Of a DNA stretch of 34,850 bases, positions 1-8,377 are shown piece after piece. Made by a program: the position numbers and the translations under genes. How positions within the stretch are numbered: position 1 is the stretch's first letter; each line of letters begins with the position of its first letter. This stretch comes from Chitinophagaceae bacterium (GTDB lineage Bacteria; Bacteroidota; Bacteroidia; Chitinophagales; Chitinophagaceae), in NCBI GenBank assembly GCA_947455215.1, contig CANGNA010000046.1:1-34850 (forward strand). The letters are read 5' to 3'. The notes below the pieces were generated by a model, which saw only the letters and a list, made by a program, of their open reading frames with translations, did no database searches and had not been told where the DNA came from.

Positions 1-2439
1 GCTATTACCGGTCCTGACGGTGTATGTGTGACCTCTGTTGCCTTAATGTCGAATACAGCTACCGGCGGGTCGTGGAGTAGTAGTAATACGTCTATATTAA
101 CGGTTAACAGTTCAGGACTTGTGACAGGTGTGTCCGCTGGTTCTGCTACCATAAGTTATACCATTACCAATAGTTGTGGTACAGCTGTTGCCACCAAGAC
201 ACTATCTTCTGTTCTGGCAACAAGTATTGTGGGTATTACAGGTGCTGGTACAGTTTGTGCGGGAGGCACTACCACTTTAAGTCATGTAACTCCTGGAGGA
301 ACATGGAGTAGTAATGCGCCTGGTATTGCAACGGTGAGCAGTACGGGCATAGTGTATGGGGTGTCGGCTGGTACTGCTACTATAAGCTACATTGTAACAT
401 ATGTGTGTGGCTCTACTGCTTATGCTACGAAATTGGTAACAGTCAATCCGCTGCCGTTGGCAGGCTCTATAACTGGTACAGCCACTGTGTGTGCAGCCGC
501 TACAACTACATTGTCTGATGCTACTACCGGCGGTACGTGGACAAGCAGCAATACAACAATAGCTACAGTAGGTAGTACTGGTATAGTTAGGGGAGTGTCA
601 GGTGGTAATGCTACTATCAGCTACACTGTAACCAATAGCTGTGGTACAGCAGCCGCAACAAAGGGGGTAACTGTTAATTCACTACCTGCTGCAGGTACAA
701 TTACAGGAGCATCGGCATTATGTGTAAGTTCATCAACGAGTCTTATAAGTAGTGTATCGGGAGGCTCATGGAGTAGTAGCAATGCAGGTATTGCTACGAT
801 AAGCAGCACTGGTATTATAAGTGGTGTAAATACAGGTAATGTGGTGATAACTTATAGTGTTACCAACAGCTGTGGTACATCAATAGTTACTAAGAGCATA
901 GTGATCAATGCGCTCCCCGCAGCAATCGCAGGTACTAACGTTTTGTGCGCAGGTTCGTCTGTCACGATGACCGATGTGACAACGGGAGGTACATGGAGCA
1001 TAAGCGGAGTTGGTGTAGCGACGATCAACGCTGCCACACACGTAGTTACAGGTTTGTCTTCCGGCAATGCGATAGTCAGCTATACGCTTGCTACCGGTTG
1101 TTACGCAACCCGTGCGGTTACTGTCAATGCTACGCCGCCGGCCCTTGCCCTGATACCAGTTTTATGTATTGGTCAATCAGCATCCTTAACTAACAGTTTG
1201 CCGGGTGGCGTGTGGAGTTCATCTTCAGTTACAAGTGCCACTGTGACACCGACGGGTGTTGTAACGGCGCTTTCTGCCTATAGCAATGGTACTATCCGTT
1301 ATACCGTAGGGAGTTGCTATGCGTCAACCTCATTCACGGTAAACACCACTCCGGGTTATATTACAGGCATGAGCCAGATATGCCAGGGCGGTACGGTTAC
1401 ATTGACCAATAGCGTAAGCGGTGGCACGTGGAGCACTGCCAATAGCAGCATAGCCACGGTGGTGTCAGGTCATGTTACAGGTGTTACAGCAGGTACAACA
1501 ACTATAACGTATGCGACAGGTAGTTGCTATAAGACGAGAACGGTTGTGATCAATACCTCGCCTGCTCCGCTTCCTGCGGCTTTGAACCTCTGTGTGGGTG
1601 ATGTGGTAACACTTAGCGATACTGTAGGGGGAGGAGCGTGGAGCAGTTCTGCACCAACCCTTGTAACGGTAACCCCGGATGGTGTAATAACAGCGTTGGC
1701 CTCTTTCGGGTCAACAAGGACGATCAGTTACGGTGTAGGCACGTGCCTGGCCAGTACATCGGTATCAGTAGGTACTACGCCTTCGGCTATTGCGGGTTCC
1801 GGCAATATATGTACAGGATCATTAACCACCCTGACCAATAGTGTGAGTGGTGGTACGTGGAGCAGCAGCTCAGCAGCTGTAGCGTCAGTATCATCAGCAG
1901 GCATAGTAAATGCTGTTGGTGCAGGCACAACAGCGATAACGTATGCCATTGGCGGGTGCTACAAGACAAAAGATATGATAGTGAGCGTAGCACCGGCGGT
2001 TATGTTGCCTGTTGGTAATATATGCGTAGGTCAGCCGGTAAGTTTGTCCAATGCGGTTGCTGGTGGTACATGGAGTGTCTCAGATCCTGCAGCGATCACA
2101 GTAACACCGGGTGGTGTATTAACGGCGATCGATAACTTCTCATCACCACGTTCTGTGATCTACACTATTGGTAGCTGCTCAGTAAGTGCGCCTGTTACCG
2201 TGAATATTACCCCTGCATCGATAAGTGGCAGCACATCAGTGTGCGCAGGCAGTGTGCTCACGCTGGCCAACGCGATCGGTGGTGGTACGTGGAGCACCTC
2301 ATCGGCAGCGGTAGCAACGGTACTGAGCCCATCATCGGCAGCTACAGGAGTAAGAGGTGTTGTTGCGGGTAGTGCAACCATCACTTACAGTATTGGTAGC
2401 TGTTACAAAACAAAGAATATCACGATCACGAACTGCGGG
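1..2439 (+). repeat. Tandem Ig-like module repeats within the coding sequence
   Basis: Module starts read from the translation are near 1, 223, 460, 691, 922, 1144, 1357, 1573, 1786, 2005 and 2218. Modules 1-4 carry the NSCGT ending. From module 5 onward two subtypes alternate: a CYxTR/CYKT type (5, 7, 9, 11) and a VTPxGVxTA ... AST type (6, 8, 10), giving a two-module unit of about 430 bp. Confidence 0.85.
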
Positions 2440-2706
2440 GCGAAAGGTATGGATGAAGAAGGAACAGCGACGGCTACAGCCGGGATAACTGTGCGCATTT
2501 ACCCTAACCCTGCTACCAGCACGGTGATGATAGATGCCCCGGTAGTGGTACACGTGCAGGTATACAGTGCTGATGGGAGGCTGGTGATGAGCGAGCAAGG
2601 CGTGAGGGAGCTGGACGTGAACAGATTATCTGCGGGCATGTACATGATAGCGGTGTACGATGAGCAGAACAACCTGCTGAAGCGTGATCGACTGGTGAAA
2701 GAATAG
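1..2706 (+). CDS. Ig-like (Big_2) repeat surface protein with T9SS sorting domain, 5' partial
   Basis: The frame is open from base 1, so the true start lies upstream of the window. The visible 901 codons hold about 11 tandem modules of roughly 70-77 residues. Each starts near a V/I-C-x-G Cys, continues with a conserved GG(T/S)WSSS core and a V-T-G-V-x-A-G-x-A-T-I-x-Y segment, and ends with a second Cys (SCGT or SCYxT). This is the pattern of bacterial Ig-like group 2 domains, here probably each with one disulfide. After a short linker (about 2440-2480) the C-terminus reads IYPNPAT ... LSAGMYMIAVYDEQ, a T9SS type A sorting domain. The protein is therefore inferred to be exported, cleaved and attached to the surface or released. 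Ligand and role are unknown; adhesin or matrix protein is a guess from architecture. It ends at TAG just before a strong terminator. Confidence 0.85.
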   Translation, partial: AITGPDGVCVTSVALMSNTATGGSWSSSNTSILTVNSSGLVTGVSAGSATISYTITNSCGTAVATKTLSSVLATSIVGITGAGTVCAGGTTTLSHVTPGGTWSSNAPGIATVSSTGIVYGVSAGTATISYIVTYVCGSTAYATKLVTVNPLPLAGSITGTATVCAAATTTLSDATTGGTWTSSNTTIATVGSTGIVRGVSGGNATISYTVTNSCGTAAATKGVTVNSLPAAGTITGASALCVSSSTSLISSVSGGSWSSSNAGIATISSTGIISGVNTGNVVITYSVTNSCGTSIVTKSIVINALPAAIAGTNVLCAGSSVTMTDVTTGGTWSISGVGVATINAATHVVTGLSSGNAIVSYTLATGCYATRAVTVNATPPALALIPVLCIGQSASLTNSLPGGVWSSSSVTSATVTPTGVVTALSAYSNGTIRYTVGSCYASTSFTVNTTPGYITGMSQICQGGTVTLTNSVSGGTWSTANSSIATVVSGHVTGVTAGTTTITYATGSCYKTRTVVINTSPAPLPAALNLCVGDVVTLSDTVGGGAWSSSAPTLVTVTPDGVITALASFGSTRTISYGVGTCLASTSVSVGTTPSAIAGSGNICTGSLTTLTNSVSGGTWSSSSAAVASVSSAGIVNAVGAGTTAITYAIGGCYKTKDMIVSVAPAVMLPVGNICVGQPVSLSNAVAGGTWSVSDPAAITVTPGGVLTAIDNFSSPRSVIYTIGSCSVSAPVTVNITPASISGSTSVCAGSVLTLANAIGGGTWSTSSAAVATVLSPSSAATGVRGVVAGSATITYSIGSCYKTKNITITNCGAKGMDEEGTATATAGITVRIYPNPATSTVMIDAPVVVHVQVYSADGRLVMSEQGVRELDVNRLSAGMYMIAVYDEQNNLLKRDRLVKE

Positions 2707-2723
2707 GTAAGCATCTTACAGAT

Positions 2724-2760
2724 AATAAAACTGGGCACCCGGAAGGTGCCCAGTTTTATT
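2724..2760. terminator. Bidirectional intrinsic terminator
   Basis: A perfect 16-bp inverted repeat (2724-2739 with 2745-2760) has a 5-nt loop. It has A-rich and T-rich outer arms, so it can terminate both the repeat protein gene (+) and the converging TonB receptor gene (-). Confidence 0.9.
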
Positions 2761-2779
2761 TGTTGTAGACCAGGGTGTA

Positions 2780-5026
2780 TCACAGCCTGAAGCTAACACC
2801 ACCAAGCATATTGAATCCGGCCTGTGGGTAGTAATAATTGTAAGTAGAAAACGACCCTGCGTATATATAGCTGAATGTATAGCCATTGTTGCTGTACATG
2901 CTGCCAAATATGTTGTTCAATGCCAGGGTAGCAGTTATCTCTTTGAACGTATGCGTATGCACACTGTAGCGCAACAATACATTCACAAAATTATAAGGGT
3001 CAATGCTCCTGCTTTTGTTCGAAGTATTGTCCAGGTATTGACGGCCAACGTATTTGCCTATGATGTCTATGCTATATGTACTTTTGGCTGTGTGCAGCGG
3101 AGTGAACGATGCGGTAAGCGCTGCAACAGTATTAGGCGAGAACGAGATGTCAGTAGTGCCATGCTGCACCACCCGCTGTGCAGTGCTGTCATAGTTATCA
3201 ATATACTCGGTGAAGTTGTTGATCTTATTCTGCGATAAGGTCAGGTTGCCATATACCTTCAGCCACGTGGTAGCATCAATGCCCGCCATCAGTTCTATAC
3301 CGGCCCTGTAGCTGCTGGCTACGTTTGTTGGCGTATAAGCACCCACATCATTTATCTGGCCTGTGAGTATCAGCTGGTCTTTGTAGTTCATGTAATACAG
3401 GTTAACGCCTGCCGATATTTTACCTATGGTCAGTTCGTTGCCTGCTTCCCAGTCGTAAAGGCGCTCTGGCTTAGGCAGGTGGTTGGCATCCGCTTCAAAT
3501 GCGCTGCGTCCGGGTTCCCTGTTGCCTACTGCAAAAGAGGCATACACCCTATCTCGCAGTTTGTTACCAGATACCAGGTAGCTTACCCCCGCTTTAGGAT
3601 TAAAGAAATTGTAGTTCACGTCATACCTCAGGTCAGGATTTTTTCTGAAGCCATTCATAAAGTAAGCTACGTTGCGGTATTGCATGTCGCCGGTAAGCGT
3701 CAGCCTGCCTATGGTATGTTGCGCCTTCAGGTATACATTCGCATCGTTTTTCTGTGCGTCCACCTGGTACCATTTATAGTTGTCTGGTACACCGCCGTTC
3801 AGCGACCATATCACATTGCCGTAGCTCAGGTTTTTAAACTGGTTCCAGCCGCCACCCAGCGATAGTATTGTTTTATTGCTGGTATAGTTCAGCGAGAATA
3901 CGCCACCGTAGTAGTAGTTGTCAAGCCATAGCCTGCGGATCAGGTCTGTAGTAGTAAAGCTGTCAGTGCCTGCGGGCGTATATACATTAGGTAGGTAATA
4001 GTCGGCAAATGCTTCTCCTGTTTTATATTCTTCGTAATAACCTTTGCCACGGGTAAGGAACAGGCCGGTATGCAAAGCAATTTTATCAGAGAAGCGATGA
4101 TCGCCAAACAGCTGATAATAGTTTTGCAGGTAGTTGTCGGTCTGGTTGTTGTAAAAAGTGCCGTCAGCCTTCATGCCCAACTCGTTATACGTGCGGTTGG
4201 TGCCCAGGGAATCCTGTGGTACACCATTCCATGCCTGCCCGGTCTTTTCGGTACCCGGCATAAACAGGAAGTGGAAAGATGTACGGTCGTTAGGCGTCCA
4301 TCCGGATGTAAACTGCATCGCCCTCAGATCGCTGGCAGAACGTTGGATATAGCCATCGGATGATATTTTGGACAGGCGGACGTCAAACTGGAATCCGCCT
4401 TTTAACATGCCGGTACCTGCCACAAGCGTGTTTTTAAAAGTATTGAACGATCCATAGCTGCTACTCAGCATAATGCCTGCGGTGTCCATTTGTTGCAGGT
4501 TGCTGACACTTACTGTGCCTCCGAATGCGCCTGCGCCGTTTGTAGAGGTGCCTACGCCGCGCTGTATCTGGATAGAAGATGTTGACGACGCAATATCCGG
4601 GATATCCACAAAAAAGGTGGCCTGTTCTTCCGGGTCGTTAACGGGCATGCCATTGAAAGTGACGTTGATACGGGTGGGATCTGTGCCGCGTATTCTGATG
4701 CCGGTATATCCTACTCCCGCACCTGCATCGGATGTGGTGATGGCCGAAGGCGTGAACTGCAGCAGCATAGGCAGGTCTTGTCCCAGGTTTTGCCTGGCTA
4801 TCTCCTGCTTGCTGATGTTGGTTTTCGCGAATGGCGAATTGGCCAGGGCACGCACACTGCGTACTTCTATTGCCGGCAATTCCTTGTCGGTCTTTAATGT
4901 GTCCGCTGGTTTGGTCACAACGGAATCGTCATCCTCTCTTGTTACAGGATGAACAGGCCCCAATTGGGCACGAGCGGTTACGCAACCAAGCGTAACACCG
5001 GATAAAACAATGATTTTTTTGAGCAT
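2780..5026 (-). CDS. TonB-dependent outer-membrane receptor, probable thiamin transporter
   Basis: A 748-residue protein with an N-terminal signal peptide (MLKKIIVLSG ... TARAQ). The plug domain is at about residues 60-176 (GIRIRGTDPTRINVTFNGMP, then IQRGVGTSTNGAGAFGGTV), followed by a long Tyr- and Asn-rich beta-barrel ending in an aromatic-containing strand (GGVSFRL). This is the architecture of TonB-dependent receptors that import scarce ligands across the outer membrane. The start at 5026 is preferred over an in-frame ATG at 5065 because it begins directly with the signal peptide. A TPP riboswitch lies about 110-180 nt upstream on the same strand, which points to thiamin or a phosphate ester as ligand; riboswitch-controlled receptors of this kind are known in Bacteroidota. 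No inner-membrane thiamin transporter is adjacent. Ligand assignment is inference; family assignment is firm. Confidence 0.88.
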   Translation of the reverse strand: MLKKIIVLSGVTLGCVTARAQLGPVHPVTREDDDSVVTKPADTLKTDKELPAIEVRSVRALANSPFAKTNISKQEIARQNLGQDLPMLLQFTPSAITTSDAGAGVGYTGIRIRGTDPTRINVTFNGMPVNDPEEQATFFVDIPDIASSTSSIQIQRGVGTSTNGAGAFGGTVSVSNLQQMDTAGIMLSSSYGSFNTFKNTLVAGTGMLKGGFQFDVRLSKISSDGYIQRSASDLRAMQFTSGWTPNDRTSFHFLFMPGTEKTGQAWNGVPQDSLGTNRTYNELGMKADGTFYNNQTDNYLQNYYQLFGDHRFSDKIALHTGLFLTRGKGYYEEYKTGEAFADYYLPNVYTPAGTDSFTTTDLIRRLWLDNYYYGGVFSLNYTSNKTILSLGGGWNQFKNLSYGNVIWSLNGGVPDNYKWYQVDAQKNDANVYLKAQHTIGRLTLTGDMQYRNVAYFMNGFRKNPDLRYDVNYNFFNPKAGVSYLVSGNKLRDRVYASFAVGNREPGRSAFEADANHLPKPERLYDWEAGNELTIGKISAGVNLYYMNYKDQLILTGQINDVGAYTPTNVASSYRAGIELMAGIDATTWLKVYGNLTLSQNKINNFTEYIDNYDSTAQRVVQHGTTDISFSPNTVAALTASFTPLHTAKSTYSIDIIGKYVGRQYLDNTSNKSRSIDPYNFVNVLLRYSVHTHTFKEITATLALNNIFGSMYSNNGYTFSYIYAGSFSTYNYYYPQAGFNMLGGVSFRL

Positions 5027-5134
5027 GGCTTGAACTTTTTTTAAAGTTGGCGGGATGCCATGCACTACCAGAGATCTGTATTAATTGAACGTATCAACAA
5101 TTGTGGCCACCAATTGTGCTACGCTCTTTAAGCG

Positions 5135-5208
5135 TTTTTCCCTAACCGGCATTACCCTGTCCAGGTTCAACGGGTATGATCTCAGCCCTTAATAGGCACC
5201 CCGAAACA
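5135..5208 (-). promoter_or_regulatory. TPP (thi-box) riboswitch
   Basis: Read on the minus strand the element shows the conserved thi-box blocks in order: GGGGTGCC, then GGCTGAGATCATACCC, then TTGAACCTGGACAGGGTAATG, then a GTTAGGGA closing strand. These build the two TPP-sensing arms. It lies in the leader of the TonB receptor gene and should lower its expression when thiamin pyrophosphate is plentiful. Downstream on the minus strand are two short inverted repeats, at 5135-5121 (ACGCT/AGCGT) and 5117-5097 (ACAATTG/CAATTGT). Neither has a U tract, so the mode of control (transcriptional or translational) cannot be decided by eye. Confidence 0.93.
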
Positions 5209-5401
5209 AATTGCGCTGCAATATTACCGCACTTTTTCACACTTTCATATATTAAATGAATGATAATGTTTGACGGCTTGATTTGTAGAATAAATTCTCG
5301 ATTTTTCAGATAATTTTAACGAAAAAACAATTTTGAATTTAAAATAATCCTAACTTCGGCAGGCTAAAATTATTGCGGTAATACTTTTTAAAAATCAAAA
5401 A
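5209..5401. promoter_or_regulatory. AT-rich divergent promoter region between TonB receptor and Omp28-like gene
   Basis: This gap holds the start regions of two divergent transcripts. A possible plus-strand promoter is TTTG at 5332-5335 and TAACTTCG at 5351-5358. The spacing (15 nt) is short and the -7 box deviates from TAnnTTTG, so the call is weak. No ORF is evident. Confidence 0.35.
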
Positions 5402-7402
5402 ATGAAAAAAACAGTTACTTTTCTTGCGCTCGGTGCCTTGATGGCAACGGGTTACCAGGGTAGGGCTCAGTATCTGGAAGACTTTGAGTCGACCACTGGT
5501 ACAGCTATGCCTGGCAGTTGGACTCAAAACGTGACTCCGGACCTTACAACAGGCTGGCTGTCCGGTACTAACACTTCACTGGCAAGTACATACTTCCCGG
5601 TGCCTGCACACACTCGCTTTATGTGTGTGAATGACGATAGGAATGCTACCAATGCAAACCCTAACTCATTCCTGATGACCTCTACGTTCTCTGTTCCATC
5701 AACAATGGCACATCCGTACCTGTCATTCGATTGTTCTTACCTGGGCCGCGGTACAGGTACAACTCCGGATACTACCGAAGTAGCAACTGTTGAAATATCA
5801 ACTGACGGCGGTACTACCTGGAGCGTTCTCTCTAACGTGAGCGGTAATACACAGTATTGGTGGGAGCAGCGCTATATCAATATGGCTGCTTACGCTGGTA
5901 TGAGCAACCTGAAACTGGGCTTCCGTTATAAAGATGGCGGCGCATGGTTGTATGGCTGGGCTATAGATAACGTTAGGGTTTACGATCCACCAAATGACCT
6001 GGCGCTGACTTCTATAGCTCCATATGTTGGTACACCTGCTAACTATGCAGCAGCTGGCAGCAACGTAACAATGACAGGTACTGTGTTCAACTACAGTGCT
6101 ACAACTGTTACTTCATACAACATCAACTACCTGTTCAATGGTGGTGCAGTAGTAACAAATCCGGTTTCTACTTCAGTAGCGCCTTTCTCTACAGGTACAT
6201 TCACTGCTTCTACGCCGATTACAATGCCAACTACATTGGGTCAGTATCCATTGCGCGCATGGATCAGCATGGCTGGCGATACTAACCCGCTGAACGATAC
6301 AAGCGGTAAGGATACGCTGATCTCTGTAGCATTCATGCCTCATAAAACAATATTCTTCGAAGAACCAACCGGTACATGGTGCGGATGGTGCGTTCGTGGT
6401 ATCGTTTATATGGATTCTATCAATCAGCTGCACCGCAACGACGTAGCTATTGCTTCTGTTCACAACGGTGACCCAATGCAGGCTGATAATGCTTCTTCTT
6501 CTGCTTATGATACCTACATGGGTACGCTCATCAGCGGTTACCCTTCACTGGTTATCGATCGTAACACTTCAGTAGGCGATCCTAGCGACGCGTTTGCAGC
6601 TTACAACGCTATGCACAACTGGTTCGGCTTTGCTGACATGGGTGTTAACACAATAATGAGCGCAAGCGGCATGAAGGCTATCGTAGGTGTAACTCCTGCT
6701 ATCGCCCTGAATGGTGACTATCGCCTGGAACTGATCGTTACAGAAGATAACGTTCATGGTACTGGTACTACATGGCAGCAGCACAACTACTACTCTGGTG
6801 GTGGTTCTGGTCCAATGTCTTGGGGTCCTTACAACTTCTCTACTCTGCCAGGCACTATCCCTGCAACTACTATGTTCTACGATTTCGTAGCACGTACTAC
6901 TTATCCTGTTGACCTGTCTGCTAACCCTACTGGTGTAGCTGGCAGCCTGCCAACAACAATGACTCCTGGAAATAACTACTACTACACTTTCCCGGATATC
7001 ACTCTGTCTTCTAGCTGGGTTACTAACAAGCTGACTGTCATTGCTGTGCTGATCGATAACAATCCTTCAAGCCCATTCTATCAGCAGGTACTGAACAGCA
7101 CGCACAGTGGTTTCCCTGTAGGTGTTAGCAATGTTAGCGCTGGCGTTGAAGGTGTTCGTGTATTCCCGAACCCTGCAACTGAAGATGCAAACGTAGTATT
7201 CGACCTGAAGGAAAATTCAAACGTTGCTATCACTGTATTCGACGCGGTTGGCCGTGTAGTTTACACTCTGCCTGCACAGCAGATGAATGGTGGCGAGCAG
7301 CACCTGTCTATCCCTGTTGATGGTTTCGCTACTGGCGTTTACAACATGGTTATTACAACTGGTAATGGTAAGGTTACTGAGCGCTTCACTGTAGCCAGGT
7401 AA
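5402..7402 (+). CDS. Omp28-like thioredoxin-fold secreted protein with T9SS sorting domain
   Basis: A 666-residue protein starting with a signal peptide (MKKTVTFLALG ... GRAQ). Residues about 25-195 resemble a MAM/choice-of-anchor lectin-like jelly roll (YLEDFEST ... LYGWAIDNVRVYDP). Residues about 200-305 look like a CARDB/Ig-like module. Residues about 310-560 are Omp28-like with the redox motif TGTWCGWCVRG (Cys327 and Cys330). The end (from about 585, VRVFPNPATE ... GVYNMVITTGNG) is a T9SS type A sorting domain. The CGWC motif suggests thiol-disulfide activity at the cell surface, but Omp28-family function is not well established. Ile is mainly ATC, and Ala, Gly and Thr codons are strongly T-ended, unlike neighbouring genes that use ATA freely, which suggests high expression. 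A strong terminator follows. Confidence 0.87.
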   Translation: MKKTVTFLALGALMATGYQGRAQYLEDFESTTGTAMPGSWTQNVTPDLTTGWLSGTNTSLASTYFPVPAHTRFMCVNDDRNATNANPNSFLMTSTFSVPSTMAHPYLSFDCSYLGRGTGTTPDTTEVATVEISTDGGTTWSVLSNVSGNTQYWWEQRYINMAAYAGMSNLKLGFRYKDGGAWLYGWAIDNVRVYDPPNDLALTSIAPYVGTPANYAAAGSNVTMTGTVFNYSATTVTSYNINYLFNGGAVVTNPVSTSVAPFSTGTFTASTPITMPTTLGQYPLRAWISMAGDTNPLNDTSGKDTLISVAFMPHKTIFFEEPTGTWCGWCVRGIVYMDSINQLHRNDVAIASVHNGDPMQADNASSSAYDTYMGTLISGYPSLVIDRNTSVGDPSDAFAAYNAMHNWFGFADMGVNTIMSASGMKAIVGVTPAIALNGDYRLELIVTEDNVHGTGTTWQQHNYYSGGGSGPMSWGPYNFSTLPGTIPATTMFYDFVARTTYPVDLSANPTGVAGSLPTTMTPGNNYYYTFPDITLSSSWVTNKLTVIAVLIDNNPSSPFYQQVLNSTHSGFPVGVSNVSAGVEGVRVFPNPATEDANVVFDLKENSNVAITVFDAVGRVVYTLPAQQMNGGEQHLSIPVDGFATGVYNMVITTGNGKVTERFTVAR

Positions 7403-7420
7403 TTCATCCTCAATTCTTAT

Positions 7421-7454
7421 AAAAAAAGCGGTGCCTTACGGCATCGCTTTTTTT
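7421..7454 (+). terminator. Intrinsic terminator after the Omp28-like gene
   Basis: AAAAAAAGCGGTGCC pairs with GGCATCGCTTTTTTT around a TTAC loop, with one G-T wobble. The T run makes it a good terminator on the plus strand, and the A run allows the minus strand too. Confidence 0.88.
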
Positions 7455-7501
7455 ATGTGGCTGCTATGACAAAAACGCAGGTATCTTATCGGATAATTCA
7501 C

Positions 7502-7509
7502 TAAATTGC
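7502..7509 (+). promoter_or_regulatory. Possible -7 promoter element (TAAATTGC)
   Basis: TAAATTGC lies 18 nt before the start codon at 7528. The same string occurs at 8350-8357 ahead of the paralogue, which supports a shared promoter. It resembles but does not match TAnnTTTG. Confidence 0.4.
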
Positions 7510-7527
7510 AAAGACAAAATATAAACA

Positions 7528-8271
7528 ATGAAAAAAATAGTTACTTTATTGGCTGCTGCTGTTACACTCTGCACTGCAAAGGTGAACGCTCAGTCTTTCA
7601 CCATGACATCTGATACAGTTACAATGAACCTTGTTGGTGGTGTAGGGTCAGGTATTACTACGCTCGATGATTATGTAGCGTCTGTTACCGGTGCCGTTAC
7701 GCTTCATTGGCATGTTATCTATTCAGACTTTCCTACTTCATGGAAAGGTGCTTGTGGTATCTGTGATAATAACTTGTGTTACACCTTGAATTCTTTGTGG
7801 CCTTCAGGTACGTATAAAACAAGCTCGCCTTACACATCTGCAGGTGTGCATGATTTTCACATGCAGATCAATCAGAGTGGTCTTACAGGTGGCGGCTGCC
7901 ATTATACTACTGTGCAGCTGACCAATGAAGGAGCAACTCCTTCGCCGGATAGCACAACAGCAACATTCAAGATATGCCGTGATGCAACAGGTGTTAATGA
8001 TGTGAATAATGTATTCAGCAGCGTTAAGGTATATCCTAACCCTGCTGCTAACCAGGCACAGCTGTCTTTCACACTTACAGAGACATCTGAAGTAGCGATG
8101 GGCGTTTATGATCTTGCAGGCCGTATGGTATATGTACAGCCGGTAACTACAATGAATGCAGGCGTTAAAACACTCACGATACCGGTAGGCGATCTCGCAG
8201 CTGGTATCTATCATGTAGTGCTTACTGCAGGTGATAACAACGTAGTACAGAAGTTTACTGTAACAAAGTAA
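7528..8271 (+). CDS. Small secreted T9SS cargo protein, paralogue 1
   Basis: A 247-residue protein with a signal peptide (MKKIVTLLAAAVTLCTAKVNAQ) and an N-terminal beta-rich domain of about 140 residues. That domain includes TLHWHVIYSDFP, CGICDNNLCY, LWPSGTY and DFHMQINQS; its Cys residues (CGICDNNLC and a later GGGCHYTT) probably form disulfides. A T9SS type A sorting domain follows (VKVYPNPAANQAQ ... LAAGIYHVVLTAG). Similar Ig-like folds with a CDNxxCY stretch occur in other Bacteroidota secreted proteins, but I cannot assign a function. The next gene is a close paralogue and the preceding gene is another T9SS cargo, so this is a local cluster of exported proteins. Each has its own terminator, so they are separate transcripts. 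Confidence 0.85.
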   Translation: MKKIVTLLAAAVTLCTAKVNAQSFTMTSDTVTMNLVGGVGSGITTLDDYVASVTGAVTLHWHVIYSDFPTSWKGACGICDNNLCYTLNSLWPSGTYKTSSPYTSAGVHDFHMQINQSGLTGGGCHYTTVQLTNEGATPSPDSTTATFKICRDATGVNDVNNVFSSVKVYPNPAANQAQLSFTLTETSEVAMGVYDLAGRMVYVQPVTTMNAGVKTLTIPVGDLAAGIYHVVLTAGDNNVVQKFTVTK

Positions 8272-8292
8272 TTCGATCGATATTATTGAACT

Positions 8293-8320
8293 GAACGCCA
8301 CCTGCCAGGTGGCGTTTTTT
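8293..8320 (+). terminator. Intrinsic terminator between the two paralogues
   Basis: AACGCCACCTG/CAGGTGGCGTT is a near-perfect GC-rich palindrome followed by TTTTTT. It lies inside the longer upstream reading frame of the next gene, which argues for that gene's later start at 8378. Confidence 0.9.
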
Positions 8321-8377
8321 ATTGCCGGTATATTCTCCGTTTATATGCGTAAATTGCATAGTATAATTCCTTGGGAG

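Noticed and set aside
8309-8377. Longer N-terminus for T9SS paralogue 2
   Set aside because: It overlaps the preceding terminator and would place the signal peptide 23 residues inside the protein.
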